NCBI GenBank assembly: GCA_015501055.1
Contig: JADNYV010000009.1
Coordinates: forward strand, 248,001-312,000
Direction of reading: 5' to 3'
From: Mucidula mucida
Taxonomy: Eukaryota; Basidiomycota; Agaricomycetes; Agaricales; Physalacriaceae
Length of the DNA: 64,000 nucleotides
In this document: piece by piece, positions 1-10,579 of the stretch
How the letters are laid out: every line of letters starts with the position of its first letter
Position numbering within the stretch: position 1 is the first letter of the stretch
Program-made: the position numbers and the translations under genes
The notes under the pieces: generated by a model
Database searches by the model: none
What the model saw: the letters and a program-made list of their open reading frames with translations, nothing else
What the model was told of the DNA's origin: nothing

Positions 1-1595
1 CTTGAATTAGGCATAATCAAAATGCAATTCAAGGACATTCCTCGATGTTTCCCAGGAGACTAGACAGTGCTTTCGATTTACGGCTTTCCCAAATTATTGG
101 ATAGTATGCCTTCGGAATGGATTCGAACGCTTCCGTTCCCTGTTTTTGGGCTATCAAGGTCTTGTAAACATTATTGCTCATAGCACTTATTACTATCAAT
201 GATGCTAGTTACCTGCCCTCTTAGACTAATTCTTTCCTTATGTTTGCTACCAAGAACCAAGAGCATCGAGTGCGTTACGATCTCAAGTAGTCTTCCCTAG
301 GCACACTATACACCTCGTGGGTGCTAGATAGCTGAGCTTACCATACGGGAATCAGAGTGGTTGATGTGCTGTGCCGGCGGAAGAGCTTTAAGCAAAAAAG
401 TCCCTTTTTCTTCGCTGTCTTCTTCTTCTGAGAATAGCAAGAACGGTGAGGTGGGACGCGTTGGTGAGGCCGCCACTACATCAATCGGAGTACCAATTCG
501 GGCGATGCCGTGTTCCGTGATATGCAAAGTATACTTTCTGAGGACAGCGGGAGAAATTGTAGCAGTCAAACACGGATTCGTTTACGCAGAAAGTGGGCCA
601 GAACGCGATACGCGTCGGACGCACGCGCGTGTGACGCTGATCCCGAAATATCCGAATGAACCTTCCTCTTTGGTTGGTCTTCGGTCGTATCGATGTAAGT
701 CCAAAACGAATGACAGCGGGTCACCTTCAGGCTCATAAACCAACCGCGCTAGTCATTCCGAGCCGCGTTCGACCCTTGAGCAAAATGGGAGGGAGACGAG
801 AATGGAAGTGCAGTACCGATCAACAAAGATTCGAACATCATGTGTTCGGCGAGCTCGTTAAATCGAAGCCGGAAATCTGCCGGAAGATGTGATCACTGAT
901 TGGCTCGTTGGCGCACTATGGCTTCCTTTTTCGTCTCCCTCCCACTTCGCACAAGGATCCGAAGCGGGTCGGAACGCCTTGCACAATGCTCGATATCGGT
1001 CTGGACCATTTCCCTTTTAGGTTCAACTCAGTCATTTTGCTCGTTCTCCGTCATTTGGTAAGGATGAGGGTGAGTGACATGTCCGCTCGTCTCACTGGGA
1101 TTACAGTACGTCACGGTGGAGGGTTGTCCCTCAACACACATGGACGTCACCGCCACTGAACATTCATGGCAATACAGACAGCCTGCTAGAACTGCAGGAC
1201 AGTCGAGCTTCGAGCAACCATCAAACTTGGCCTCGATGTCCTCTGTACATTTCAAGGTTTCACGAATTCTTGCTGAGAATGCATTTACAGCATACCCCGG
1301 TGTGAACATTATGGGCTTCGAATTCCTGATGGTAATGCACGCGAGATTTCTTGACAACGCTTCTCATCAGCCCCGGGGGCCTCATCTCGGACAAGTCCAT
1401 AGGTATATAAGAAAACCAAGTCTGCTCCTCTTCTGTCTAACACGTTCGGCGCGTTTCGCCACTCTACTTACATCTATTAGCGGGTCTTTTTACACGACCA
1501 CGAGCGCACCTCATTGCTCTTCGCTTCCTGCGTAACCTATATCCTCCCTGTCTGATACCCGCGATCTATATCGCTTTTTCATCATTCGCTGCTCA
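1..1595. other. No confident gene
   Basis: I recognise no gene here on either strand. A minus-strand open frame at about 1028-1357 is rich in cysteine but has no recognised domain and no convincing signal peptide. The last 200 bases look like the promoter and 5' leader of the gene that starts at 1596, with a TATA-like site and a C/T-rich stretch. Confidence 0.4.
1404..1411 (+). promoter_or_regulatory. TATA-like element upstream of the 1596 gene
   Basis: The sequence tatataag sits about 185 bases before the ATG at 1596 and is followed by a pyrimidine-rich leader. Its position fits a core promoter, but no transcript start is known. Confidence 0.35.
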
Positions 1596-2488
1596 ATGAA
1601 GGTGCCTACTTTCCGCCCTCGACTTAGGATCAACACCAAGGCATACCACAGTCTCTCTCCCGCTTCCTTCTTGTGCTAATATTGAATAGAAGTTAGAGGT
1701 GAACCACGACAATTCGAGTGGTTCGGTGACGCCTACACTCGCGCGTTATACGCCGCCGACTCCCGACGAGGAAGAAGTACGTTTGATCTTTCCCCCTAAG
1801 ATTCATCTAACAGCTTTCTAGCTTCATACTTCACCTCTTACGACCGCGACACCAACAAGGCTCACATTCCTTGCGATATGGGATCCGGAGTCGGAGCAAT
1901 ATTCCCTGCCTCCATTTGTTCAATTTGTAGACGAACAAGACCCTCCTTGCCTAGAAGTGCACGAAGACGAGGGATTCTACGACTCATTGCATTCAAGTCA
2001 TCCTGAATGCGAACCACATCTTGTTCGTATGATCCCTGCAGTATAATATGACTCCATTCTAACAACATCGACAGTCTTCACGATTTTCCACGTCTACGAC
2101 ATCCACCTCTAATTTCGTCACTGTATCTGTCCCGCCCACGCCCATGCACTTCTTAGATTTCCCTCCGCCGCCCACTGGCAGAAAATCTCGCGGCGAGCAG
2201 TCACGTCCGGGAACCGCCGAGTCTTTCCCTCCTACTCCTACGAAATCCTTTTTCCGCGATCAACAACCCGGATCGAGTACCGGTTCTCTAACATCATTCA
2301 TATCTCGGAAACCCTCCTCCCGCTCCACCAGGCCATCTTCCAAGAGATCCTTCTCGGTCCCAGCGGGTCCCGAATCTCCTCTCAGCTTCTTGAGGAGGCG
2401 CGTTAGCAGCATTCGGGGGGCCGACGACAATGTTTGGGTCATCATTGACCTGGAGAATGTAATCAAAGAGCGTATGGTCTGTGTTTGA
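1596..2488 (+). CDS. Hypothetical Ser/Pro-rich protein, 4 exons
   Basis: I do not recognise the family. Frame continuity gives exons 1596-1640, 1690-1776, 1822-2040 and 2075-2488, all joined in phase 0, for about 254 residues. The first intron (1641-1689) has a GC donor; the others are GT-AG, and the third contains a ttctaac branch point. The product begins with a short basic stretch (RPRLRINTKK), continues with a region ending in YTPPTPDEEE, and then has a conserved-looking block (FLAIWDPESEQYSLPPFVQF, about residues 55-75). The second half is a long Ser/Thr/Pro/Arg-rich, probably disordered tail ending near DDNVWVIIDLENV. Plausible coding sequence resumes in another frame just past the stop (SVWSVFECALDAP), so the true 3' end may lie further on, or the gene may carry a frameshift. 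Localisation and role are unknown. Confidence 0.5.
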
Positions 2489-4369
2489 GTGCGCGCTGGA
2501 CGCGCCATATACGTACCCGAACATCCTAACGGGCGCCTCGGACAAAGCGTCTTAGTCTCAAATGCTTCAGTACTTCTATACGCAAAATTGGGTCAGTGGT
2601 TTGTATCTTGGGAACGGTGGTTGTACAAATGGAGGGTTCACAGCGCTGCTTGTGGGTGTCGCGGACAGTACCCAACGAACATTTACGAATTTAGACGATA
2701 CGGTGCATATGATGAGTATTACGAGCCACAATGTTGTATGTAGTTCTATCATGACACGTATGAAAACGAAGCAAGAGCAATATGCGCTGAGGTTCCTTTT
2801 TCGGAAACAAACTTGAACCCCTTTTGGCATAGGATGATCGATCGTTCTTGGTTTCGTTCGTTCAACTGCCCTGGTTGCCTACCACTCTTGACATCGATGA
2901 TACTCCGACTGTGCTGCCCAGCAAACACTTTTCAGATCAGGTACCCGCAGAAGGACATTTTCCACGAGCTCAAGTAGGTCCAAGGGATGATCGATAACCT
3001 TTAGAATACTGACTCCGATCCGAAAAGGGAAAACATCGTACACGATCTCACAAGCTGTTCGCATGACCGTCTATCGAATGTTCACTACCCGACTCCGCAA
3101 TATTGAAGCTCATAGCTTCGTCAATTCTGTAAAGGGCTTAGTTATAGGTCCCGTACCCCAGTTTTTGTTCTACTTGGGCTTACATGGCGGGAACAGCATA
3201 CTGGTTCCCGATCAGAAAGGTTTTCAGAAGGATTAAATGAGGCTCTATCTTCTCTGCGAGATGCCGTCGCGCGCGCGCGCAAACCTGGATCACGACATTA
3301 CGGAATCGACTTCCTTCGGTGGCTGCCTCACTGACGCCATGCCATCCAGTGTCAGCCGCTGTCGGACACTGGGCAACGCATACTCTTATTTCCGACGCAT
3401 TATGATGCCTTCAAGCCTGGGAACCCAGTCCCACCTTCAGTATAACGCGTCGACCGGTATGAAACATCCATTTCCGTCAAGGAGCCGAGAGCCAAACATT
3501 GGAGGTAAGATTCACATTTTATCCCATCACTTTTGTCCTTGCTCTCTACTGATGTTTTCAGTTCAAGGCATCATGGACATACAGTAATGATCGTCGTTGT
3601 AAGCTATACGCACAAGAATGTGGGTTTCAGCGCGTTGACAATGAATGTCGAAGCCAGGTCGAAGCATCATGTAAATGGGGTCGGACCGCCTGTCGGCAGC
3701 GTTGTCTCGAATCAACGACGTGGTCATAAGGCCAACACACGTTGGAAAAGTGCGCCAGTAGCTCGAGGCAGGGCCGGGTCAGGTCGAGGTCGGGCCAGTC
3801 CGCCTCCCCTGCAGAACGACACTGAGAAGGAAAATAGAGACTCTCAACTCGCCCGCATCACCGTCTCTTTCTCTCGAAAGCCCGAATACCCCTCAATCGG
3901 GAAACAGTATCAGGCTAGAGAAGCGCCACCCTAAAGTATTTCCTCCTGGAAGGGACTTGCCGATTTACTTGCATCTTCTGGTGTCGTGAGTGCAATGTAC
4001 TGCGCCAATTTCACGCACGCGCTAATGCTTTGTTGGACAATGTGGGTCAAGGCCCCGAATGCTCTTTAACGCTTCACTTGCACGCGCGCCAACTGCTCTT
4101 CCGTAGCTCTGAATCGCGAATTGTGGGTCCTTCGCGCTATTTCCAAATAACTTAGTACTGAACGGGATGCCGCTGATTTAGTGGAGACGTTGTTTCCCGT
4201 GTACACTGGACCATTTTTATGAACTTGCCTTCCACCATCAGTCTTACTATCTGTGTCCTGTTCCTGCACCGATGGAAAACGTACGCTTCGGCCCACTTGG
4301 CCTTCCCACATCCGCACGTCTAGTTGGTATACGGCGATGGATCACCTGTATTATTTTGGGCAGCGGAAT
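2489..4369. other. Decayed or unresolved coding remnants
   Basis: Short stretches with coding character occur in several frames but are broken by stops. At 2472-2816 a plus-strand frame reads through one TAG. At 3229-3510 a frame containing LLFPTHYDAFKPGNPVPP has two in-frame stops. At 3561-3720 there is a cysteine-containing frame after a good intron acceptor. I could not join these into a gene or assign a family. Confidence 0.35.
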
Positions 4370-6013
4370 CGGGCTTACATGGCGGGATCGTAGCTTCACA
4401 AATCCATTGAAGGGATTCACTTTGGCTGTTCCTCAAGCACTCTGTGTACACGGTTTGGACTCGGCGTTTTTGGCCACGTATCCTCGGACTGCTTCTGTCA
4501 GGGTGTCTGCATCGGCGTCGACCACGTCTTATATCCTAGCGGTGGCGACATACGATTCACGAACGTCATGGCGTAGGACATCTCCTGTATACACATGCGC
4601 AATATCTTTCCAGCCGCCGGCTTCGACCAGCATGGCTATGTAATGACGGTAGCGCCGCGTTGCGTGCTCACTGCTACTTGGTTCAGGATTAGGAAACTAT
4701 CCCATTCTCCTAGTCTTCTGACTTCCAGCACATTCGCCTTTGTATTAATCATAACAATCTCCTTTTCCCTCTTAAACTGACGGATGGTGTGCAACCTTCT
4801 TGTACTCGTTGTAAGTCGAAATCATGTTCCTGCATCATGCTGTTCACCTGACTTGCGCTCAACGAAACGATGACGCATCTCGCATCGTCGTTTGTCTCCG
4901 GTAAGCTTCATTGTGTTTCGAAGTCATCTCAGTAAAACTGTAAGGCTTCCACAGATCGCAAGGGAAGCGCCTACTAAGGAATCAAACATTGAGACAACAG
5001 TTTGCAGGGCTATTAATGTAACATTGCAGTGTACACGTATAGTGTAGGTACATTTCGTAAACAATGCGGATACCATAAATAAGCTCAAGACACAACAGAT
5101 ATAGAGGAACAGTGTAACCTAAGAGTACAAGCACATTGACGGAGCGTATTCACCGGGAGGATCTCCGTTACAGAGAAACGGCAGAAGCAGAAAGCAGATT
5201 GAAAGCAGGATAACGCGAAAGCAAAATTGGTATGTGGGTATACCGGCGTATCGCCAGTGGCCACATCAAGAGCAATCAGACAACTTGGAGTGAATTTGTG
5301 AAGATGGTCTCTACTAGTGCTGCAGAGTGTAAGGACTGACCGGTATATGGCGTAGACGCGTGGCAAGACCGTATTCGCAGTCGATGCCGGCGACTAGCAC
5401 CGATTGTAGGAGGATGGTCAACATCAACATGACGATTGAGACGGATGATCTGCGTAGACTGGTGTTATTCAGAGTGAATGATGCGACCAGGACATACTTC
5501 TTCGTCAAGTTCCCAGACGAGGTCGTCGAGGTCATGGAAACAACGACGGGATTCCTTACACAGTGTGTATGTAGCAGGAATGTAACGATGAAAGCGAGTA
5601 GGGCGGAACAAGACGCGATGTTGGTCGAAGAGATGACGAGCGCGATCGCTGATACTGAAAGGAGACATTAACAAGCTGAAATAAGGTTAGCAGTACGACG
5701 ACGTATATGTCAAGACGCTGAAGCCTGCTGGCAGATATAGCATACATATCTGCAGGCCTCCTACGATTAGCCTCATCATCAAGATGGGCCCTTGTTGCTT
5801 CAAGTAGAATGTTCACTTTGACGAGAACCTTTCCTGGCCACAGTGCGGGGACGAGTGCAATATCCAGGAAGGCCACAATGACTATAGCTAGGGTAACCGA
5901 CAGTGAGGGACTGTTGAAGAGTCCGAGGAGATAGGCAAGGGATTGGATAGTGGCATCTCGTTTGGGGATGTCCATGAACAGCAATGGAGGTGGTAGTAAC
6001 GCGTTTGGCAAAG
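4370..6013 (-). repeat. Segmental duplication, copy A
   Basis: Two blocks of this segment reappear, diverged but in the same order and orientation, at 8937-9410. The block at about 4372-4640 matches about 8937-9165, sharing runs such as cttcacaaa, ggcgacatacga and acacatgc. The block at about 5845-6013 matches about 9205-9410. Copy B lacks the roughly 1.2 kb in between. In both copies the best coding frames are on the minus strand, so this looks like one minus-strand gene and its later partial copy. Confidence 0.5.
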
Positions 6014-6029
6014 AGTTTTCATGTATATA
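5341..6029 (-). CDS. Predicted multipass membrane protein, partial model
   Basis: Two well-joined minus-strand exons can be read. The first runs from about 6029 down to 5765 and contains hydrophobic segments (SVTLAIVIVAFLDIALVPAL). It is spliced over 5655-5764, which has a ctgctaac branch point, to 5654-5341. The second exon has more hydrophobic stretches (ALLAFIVTFLL and VSIVMLMLTILLQSVLVAG) and a loop with possible N-glycosylation sites (NNTS). A further exon rich in Phe and Cys may lie near 5085-5250, and the C-terminal part may reach 4370. I cannot name the family. The 5' end is unclear because the reading frame runs into the inverted repeat of the element at 6030-6463, which may have cut off the original start. 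The gene may be inactive. Confidence 0.4.
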
Positions 6030-6463
6030 AGCCAAGTTCAAAGCTGGCGTAGCTGGCCGTAGCTGGGCCGTAGAAATATTTCGTAGCTAGTTTCGTAGCT
6101 GGCTCAGTAACGGCTGACTAAATGTGACTAAATTGTGATTTCTGTGACCTTGTGTGACCCCGCCGTGCCGCTCCTCCCGACAAGCTTCCCGCTGGCTGTA
6201 ACAATTATATATCACCAGAAGTAACCATTCTAAGAAGATGATTGCATATATATAGCATCCCATCCGAAGCTCTACTACCTTCCGGAATAGTATCTTCAAC
6301 AAAATGTAGTACCATCAGTAAGAGGTGACAAGAGCGTGATGCCGCGGCAATTTGGGGACTTTCTCGGATGCCTCGGAGTGACTGAGGTGGCTGGCTACGA
6401 AACTAGCTACGAACTATTTCTACGGCCCAGCTACGGCCAGCTACGCCAGCTTTGAACTTGGCT
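6030..6463. mobile_element. TIR element (MITE-like), 434 bp
   Basis: The two ends form inverted repeats of about 75 bp with only a few mismatches: the left end starts agccaagttcaaagctgg and the right end finishes with the reverse complement. Inside each repeat the short unit gtagctgg recurs. The centre, about 280 bp, is AT-rich with no transposase. A target-site duplication is not obvious. The size and structure fit a non-autonomous DNA transposon. It abuts the start of the minus-strand membrane-protein gene. Confidence 0.75.
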
Positions 6464-7265
6464 ATGAAGACTAATTATATAGGAGGCTGTAATTTTACAT
6501 CGTAATGAGATTGAAGCAGCGGCTCACGAAGTAAACGGACCGATTTTTTTTGTTTACTGTCAGGAACTTCAACGAAAACACGCTGCGAGGTCAAAAAAGT
6601 GTAAGATTTACCCTACTAAAAATGAATCTACTTTTCTTACATAGGACTTCGAGATCCAGTGTTAGTTCGAGGTTTTTTTGGAGTGAGGTCGGGTTCAACA
6701 TCGCCAACGACAATCGGCTCTATCGGCTCTATGCCCGTAACCCTACTTGCTACTGAACATTTGACGCGTGGATGACCTCCCTCTTCCGAATAACTCCTGT
6801 TGCTGCTGCTCATGAGGAGAAGGATGCCCAGCCTGGGTTTCATTGCTGGTAATAATTGTATGAGTAATGTAGGTTGTAGGGAATGTCCCGTTGGTCCTGT
6901 GAGCAAGGTACATCGACCGGGATTGAGGTGCTCGTTCTGGATACTGATAACCGTTTAAGAGAGTAGATTCATTTCGAGTACGGTAAACTTTGCACTTTTT
7001 GACCCTGAAGCGTGTTTTTGTTGAAAACAGTCTTGCCGACATGCACATTGAACTTCAACAATTTCACTGTACGTCCTCTTGTGCTTCCATGATATGAGTA
7101 CATCACCTCACTGCAGGCCGCTCCCGTGCATTATGCTTTTGTATACAATAACTCGAGACATTTCTTTGCACGGACCCAAGTCTTCGGTGAACGATCGCGC
7201 TGGGTACGGCGCTAGACAGTACGGGAGCGGCTGACACCTCACGCACCAACCTCCACCTTGACTGG
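6464..7265. other. No confident gene
   Basis: Only short unsupported frames occur. A minus-strand frame at about 6637-6906 has a serine- and charge-rich composition like the tail of a membrane protein but cannot be linked to anything. The last 200 bases precede the gene at 7266 and should contain its promoter; no clear TATA box was seen. Confidence 0.35.
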
Positions 7266-8875
7266 ATGGCATTCATAACAGAGGGCCAGGACGAATATTC
7301 GCGCTTATTCTATCCCACTGCCCGGGGCTATACCCCAATCCAACCACATCCCGTGCAACTTGGCGTCTTTTCAGTTGAAGGAGTCCAAATTGGCGATCTA
7401 GTCTTTCGCACAAGCGAGGGAACAATACTCTACTCTGGCATGAATGTGACAAGACCTTGTAATGATCCCAGGAATTTCGGAACGTTGCCAAGGAACTACG
7501 CACCAGTAGTTTTACAACAAGGTATCGATTATACGGTCAACAATGCGCGCTTTCCTAGTCCGGGGATCTTCTACAGTGCTACTGCGGCATTCGACGTCTG
7601 TTCTGTTCCCAAGACCGAGTATGTCGATACATACATATCTCTATCATGCTGACAAAACCAATCAAAGGGAAAGCGACTCCGAGAAACTGGAGTTCTCCAC
7701 CAATGCTACAGCAGGCGCCTATTGTGGGCTTCCATTTGGCGGCTCCTCCTATGACTGCACATCGATCGGCCTGAAGAAGCTCCAACGCGCCGCTCTCGCT
7801 AATGGTCATCAATGGTATTACCAGCTCATGCACGTCGACTGTTTTGAGACGCAAAACGGGGAACTCTGCCTTGTCACTGGCTGCGACAAAGCGTCGTATT
7901 GGGCTACTGGCGTTTTCTCTTCTGCGACGTCTCCTGTGATGAAAAGGATGGTCATGCCACACGTCGACGCAGAGACGGGTGCTGTGAAAACCGGGAGTCT
8001 CCGAATCGAAAACTGGACGCCGAGGGCGGCGCAAGTCGACTTTGCGCACATAAGTGGGCGCCCGGATACTTCTGAGCGACTCGAGAATCAGGATAGCTGT
8101 ATTACGCTGCGCGGCTTCCACATTGGCTTACACGATTCGCTCTATAACATGGCATGGTGTCCGACCAGTACTTGCCAGACTTTTTGGCAGGCCCTGCCCT
8201 GGCCTATACAACCCAGGCTGAAACCGTGGCCTGTTGATTCTGAGTACGTCGCTGTAAGTCTTGCTGCGCTGTGCTCCAATTAGACTCGTCGCGCTGATGC
8301 CACCGTCAGCCGTATCATCCGTGTGCTGCTGTCAGTGCTCTGATTCATCGCCTGGTGCGGCATTCCCAAACTTTTTGGGGGAGTTTTTGTCACTCACTTG
8401 AAGTTAGGACAAGAACCTCAGGATCTCTGTCGTTCATGACAACGATGTTCTTTCCGTACTGAATCCGGTTCGTTTCTTTCGCTATGTCGCATCACTCTTC
8501 ATTTAATTTATTCTGCAGGATGAGAAAATCTTGCCTTCCGATGCCGAGTTGGCACGCAGGTTGACGGACAAGTTTATTGTTGCTGTCGACTCGTGTATGT
8601 TTCTTGTTCATTTCACCCTTCACCATTAAGCTAACTTGTCTTTAGCGGGGAGCGGTTATCTCGAAGAGAAGCAGGAGGTTACGTTGACGCGATTTGATAA
8701 ACTTCGCCACAAAATGAATCGCCTGCGACATCCGATGATTTCCAGTCATTTTCTTTTTGTTCATCGACGCACATGGGACGTCTCCTCGAAAATTTTGAGG
8801 GCAGACAGATATCCTTGCGTAATGGGTCCTGGAGCCGGAAACAGGGAGTTGGGATCTGGAAGGAAAGTACTATGA
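7266..8875 (+). CDS. Basidiomycete-specific protein of unknown function, 6 exons
   Basis: Exons are 7266-7618, 7668-8253, 8310-8354, 8408-8467, 8519-8594 and 8646-8875, and each junction keeps the frame. From memory, the product resembles a lineage-expanded agaricomycete family of unknown function: an N-terminal block with a 'GDLVF..G' segment (about residue 45), a central LVTGCDKASYWATGVF motif, a later ISVVHDNDVLSVLNPDEK motif, and a C-terminal charged region. No catalytic site is recognised and no signal peptide or membrane segment is seen. In the last exon the frame seems to slip after HRRTWD: a neighbouring frame gives a better ending (GRLLENFEGRQISLRNGSWS), and a third gives WDLEGKYYDFSEDEE with a stop at 8895-8897. 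This copy may therefore carry small indels near its 3' end. The last two exons are duplicated at 9603-10014. Confidence 0.6.
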
Positions 8876-8936
8876 CTTCAGTGAGGATGAGGAGTAGTCG
8901 TACCATTGTACATCATAGATTACCTGTAACCGCGTA

Positions 8937-9410
8937 CATAGCGGGATCATAGCTTCACAAACTCGTCGGAAAGATTCACTCCAGTTCTTCCTGTGTGCAC
9001 GGCGTGGAGTCGGCTATCTTCGGCACGTATCTTCGGATTGTTTTCTGGCTGAGCGCGTGATATCGTAAGCTCTGCCTCGAACTCAAGCGCGTCTTATACT
9101 TGGGTGGCGGCGACATACGAACCGCCGAAATTTACGGTGTATCCTACAAACACATGCACATGACCACAACCACAACAGGTGGGGTGCTCATGCGCAGGCC
9201 CCAGTTCGGGGATAAATGCAAGAGCTTGAAGGACTACAGCCGCGGAAACTGAGAATGAGGACGATTAAAGGATTGGCAAGAGCTTGGATAATGGTAAGAT
9301 CGTGGTTGGAGATATAAGTAGTCCACGATAGAAATGTGATGGGAGGTGAGAGCATCTTAGGAAAAGTAGTAAGTACGGTCAGTTGGCAATTGAAGAAGCA
9401 CATCACATTC
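8937..9410 (-). repeat. Segmental duplication, copy B (internally deleted)
   Basis: This is the diverged second copy of blocks from 4370-6013. The membrane-protein block (about 9205-9410) is broken by frameshifts on the minus strand but still shows the LPKMLSPPITFLSW-like start equivalent to LPNALLPPPLLFM in copy A. It lies between the gene ending near 8897 and the duplicate of that gene's 3' end, so two duplication events meet here. Confidence 0.5.
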
Positions 9411-9602
9411 GAGTCCTAGTGTTGTGTCCTCAAACGCCGAGTCAGCCTCTCTTGAATTTCTGATTTGTACAGTCGATGCCACGAATATAGCACATTGTCA
9501 TCGTCCTGCATCCCATTTGACAGTGTAAGATAAGCCTGTGAGGCTCGAGCGTAAGATGGCAAGCACATCGATTGATTCTGTGGGTGGTGATGCCCAAACT
9601 CA

Positions 9603-10014
9603 GATGCCGAGTTGGCCCGCAGGTTGACGGACAAGTTTATTGTCGCTGTCGACTCGTGTATGTTTGTCGTCGATTTCACCCTTCACCCATCAAGCTGACT
9701 TGTCTTTAGCGGGGAGCGGTTATCTCGAAGAGAAGCAGGAGGTTACGTTGACGCGATTTGATAAACTTCGCCACAAAATGAATCGCCTGCGCCATCCGAA
9801 GATTTCCCATCACTTTCTTTTTGTTCATCGACGCACATGGGACACATCCTTAAGACAGCATATGGTTGAAGGTAGACGAATATCCTTGCGTAATGGGTCC
9901 TGGAGCCGGAAACAGGAGGAAGTCTGCAAGTGGGATCTGGAAGGAAAGTACTATGATTGGATGAGGAGTACTAACAGTTCGGTTGTACGGTGTACCATCC
10001 TACTGACAAAGTAA
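9603..10014 (+). pseudogene. Duplicated 3' end of the 7266 gene
   Basis: The sequence from 9603 repeats 8540-8880 almost base for base at first, including the intron with its gtatgt donor and ctttag acceptor, then diverges. It encodes the end of exon 5 and exon 6 only (AGSGYLEEKQEVTLTRFDK and so on), with no upstream exons. In this copy the frame through ISLRNGSWSRKQEEVCKWDL is intact, but the ending differs from the parent because of a short deletion. It was probably made by a local duplication. No start or promoter is visible, so it is unlikely to make a protein. Confidence 0.7.
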
Positions 10015-10579
10015 TTTACTTTATGGATAATAAGCAACTCTTACTGCATATCCTCTACACGCTCCGGTTTGACTGGAAGAGTCGCATCTTTCCTCCTCTG
10101 AGTCTACTCGATCTTGGACAAGCGCCACGCTTGGAAGCTCACGGTATCGTGATGGATGTGGCAGTGTTTGCAACCGAGTAACTGATAGAGAAGTTCCCAC
10201 CCCTCGAGTTTAACATCACGATACTTGACATTGTATGACGCCACACAGAACAAGAACTCATACCGGATCCATTCAATTCACCCAAAAAAGAACACAAAAA
10301 AGTGTATATGTAGATACTGGATACAGTGCTATATTATCACCAAACAGAGAGCTGGAAATACACAAGATGACATCGTACAGAGACCAAAAACACACACAAA
10401 AAAATATAATAACAGTTAACGAACCGAAAAAAATCCTCTCTCATCCAAAAAGCATCTGGGTCATAGACTCGTCAGCTTACTCCGCATGGCCACCGGATGT
10501 GCGACGACAATGGTAGCCATTACCCCGTCCCTCGTCATGGGACTCCACGAATTCCTGTTCGCGATGCTCTTCTGCTTTC
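10015..10579. other. A-rich intergenic region
   Basis: No gene is recognised. The stretch 10235-10440 is strongly A-rich on the plus strand. It lies just beyond the 3' end of the minus-strand phosphodiesterase and probably includes that gene's 3' untranslated region. Confidence 0.4.

Noticed and set aside
100..150. Possible minus-strand tRNA because of a gttcgaatcc-like box
   Set aside because: The sequences around it do not form a T-arm or a complete cloverleaf.
5360..5671. Plus-strand 103-codon ORF
   Set aside because: It lies antisense to the better-supported minus-strand membrane-protein exon with hydrophobic segments and good splice sites.
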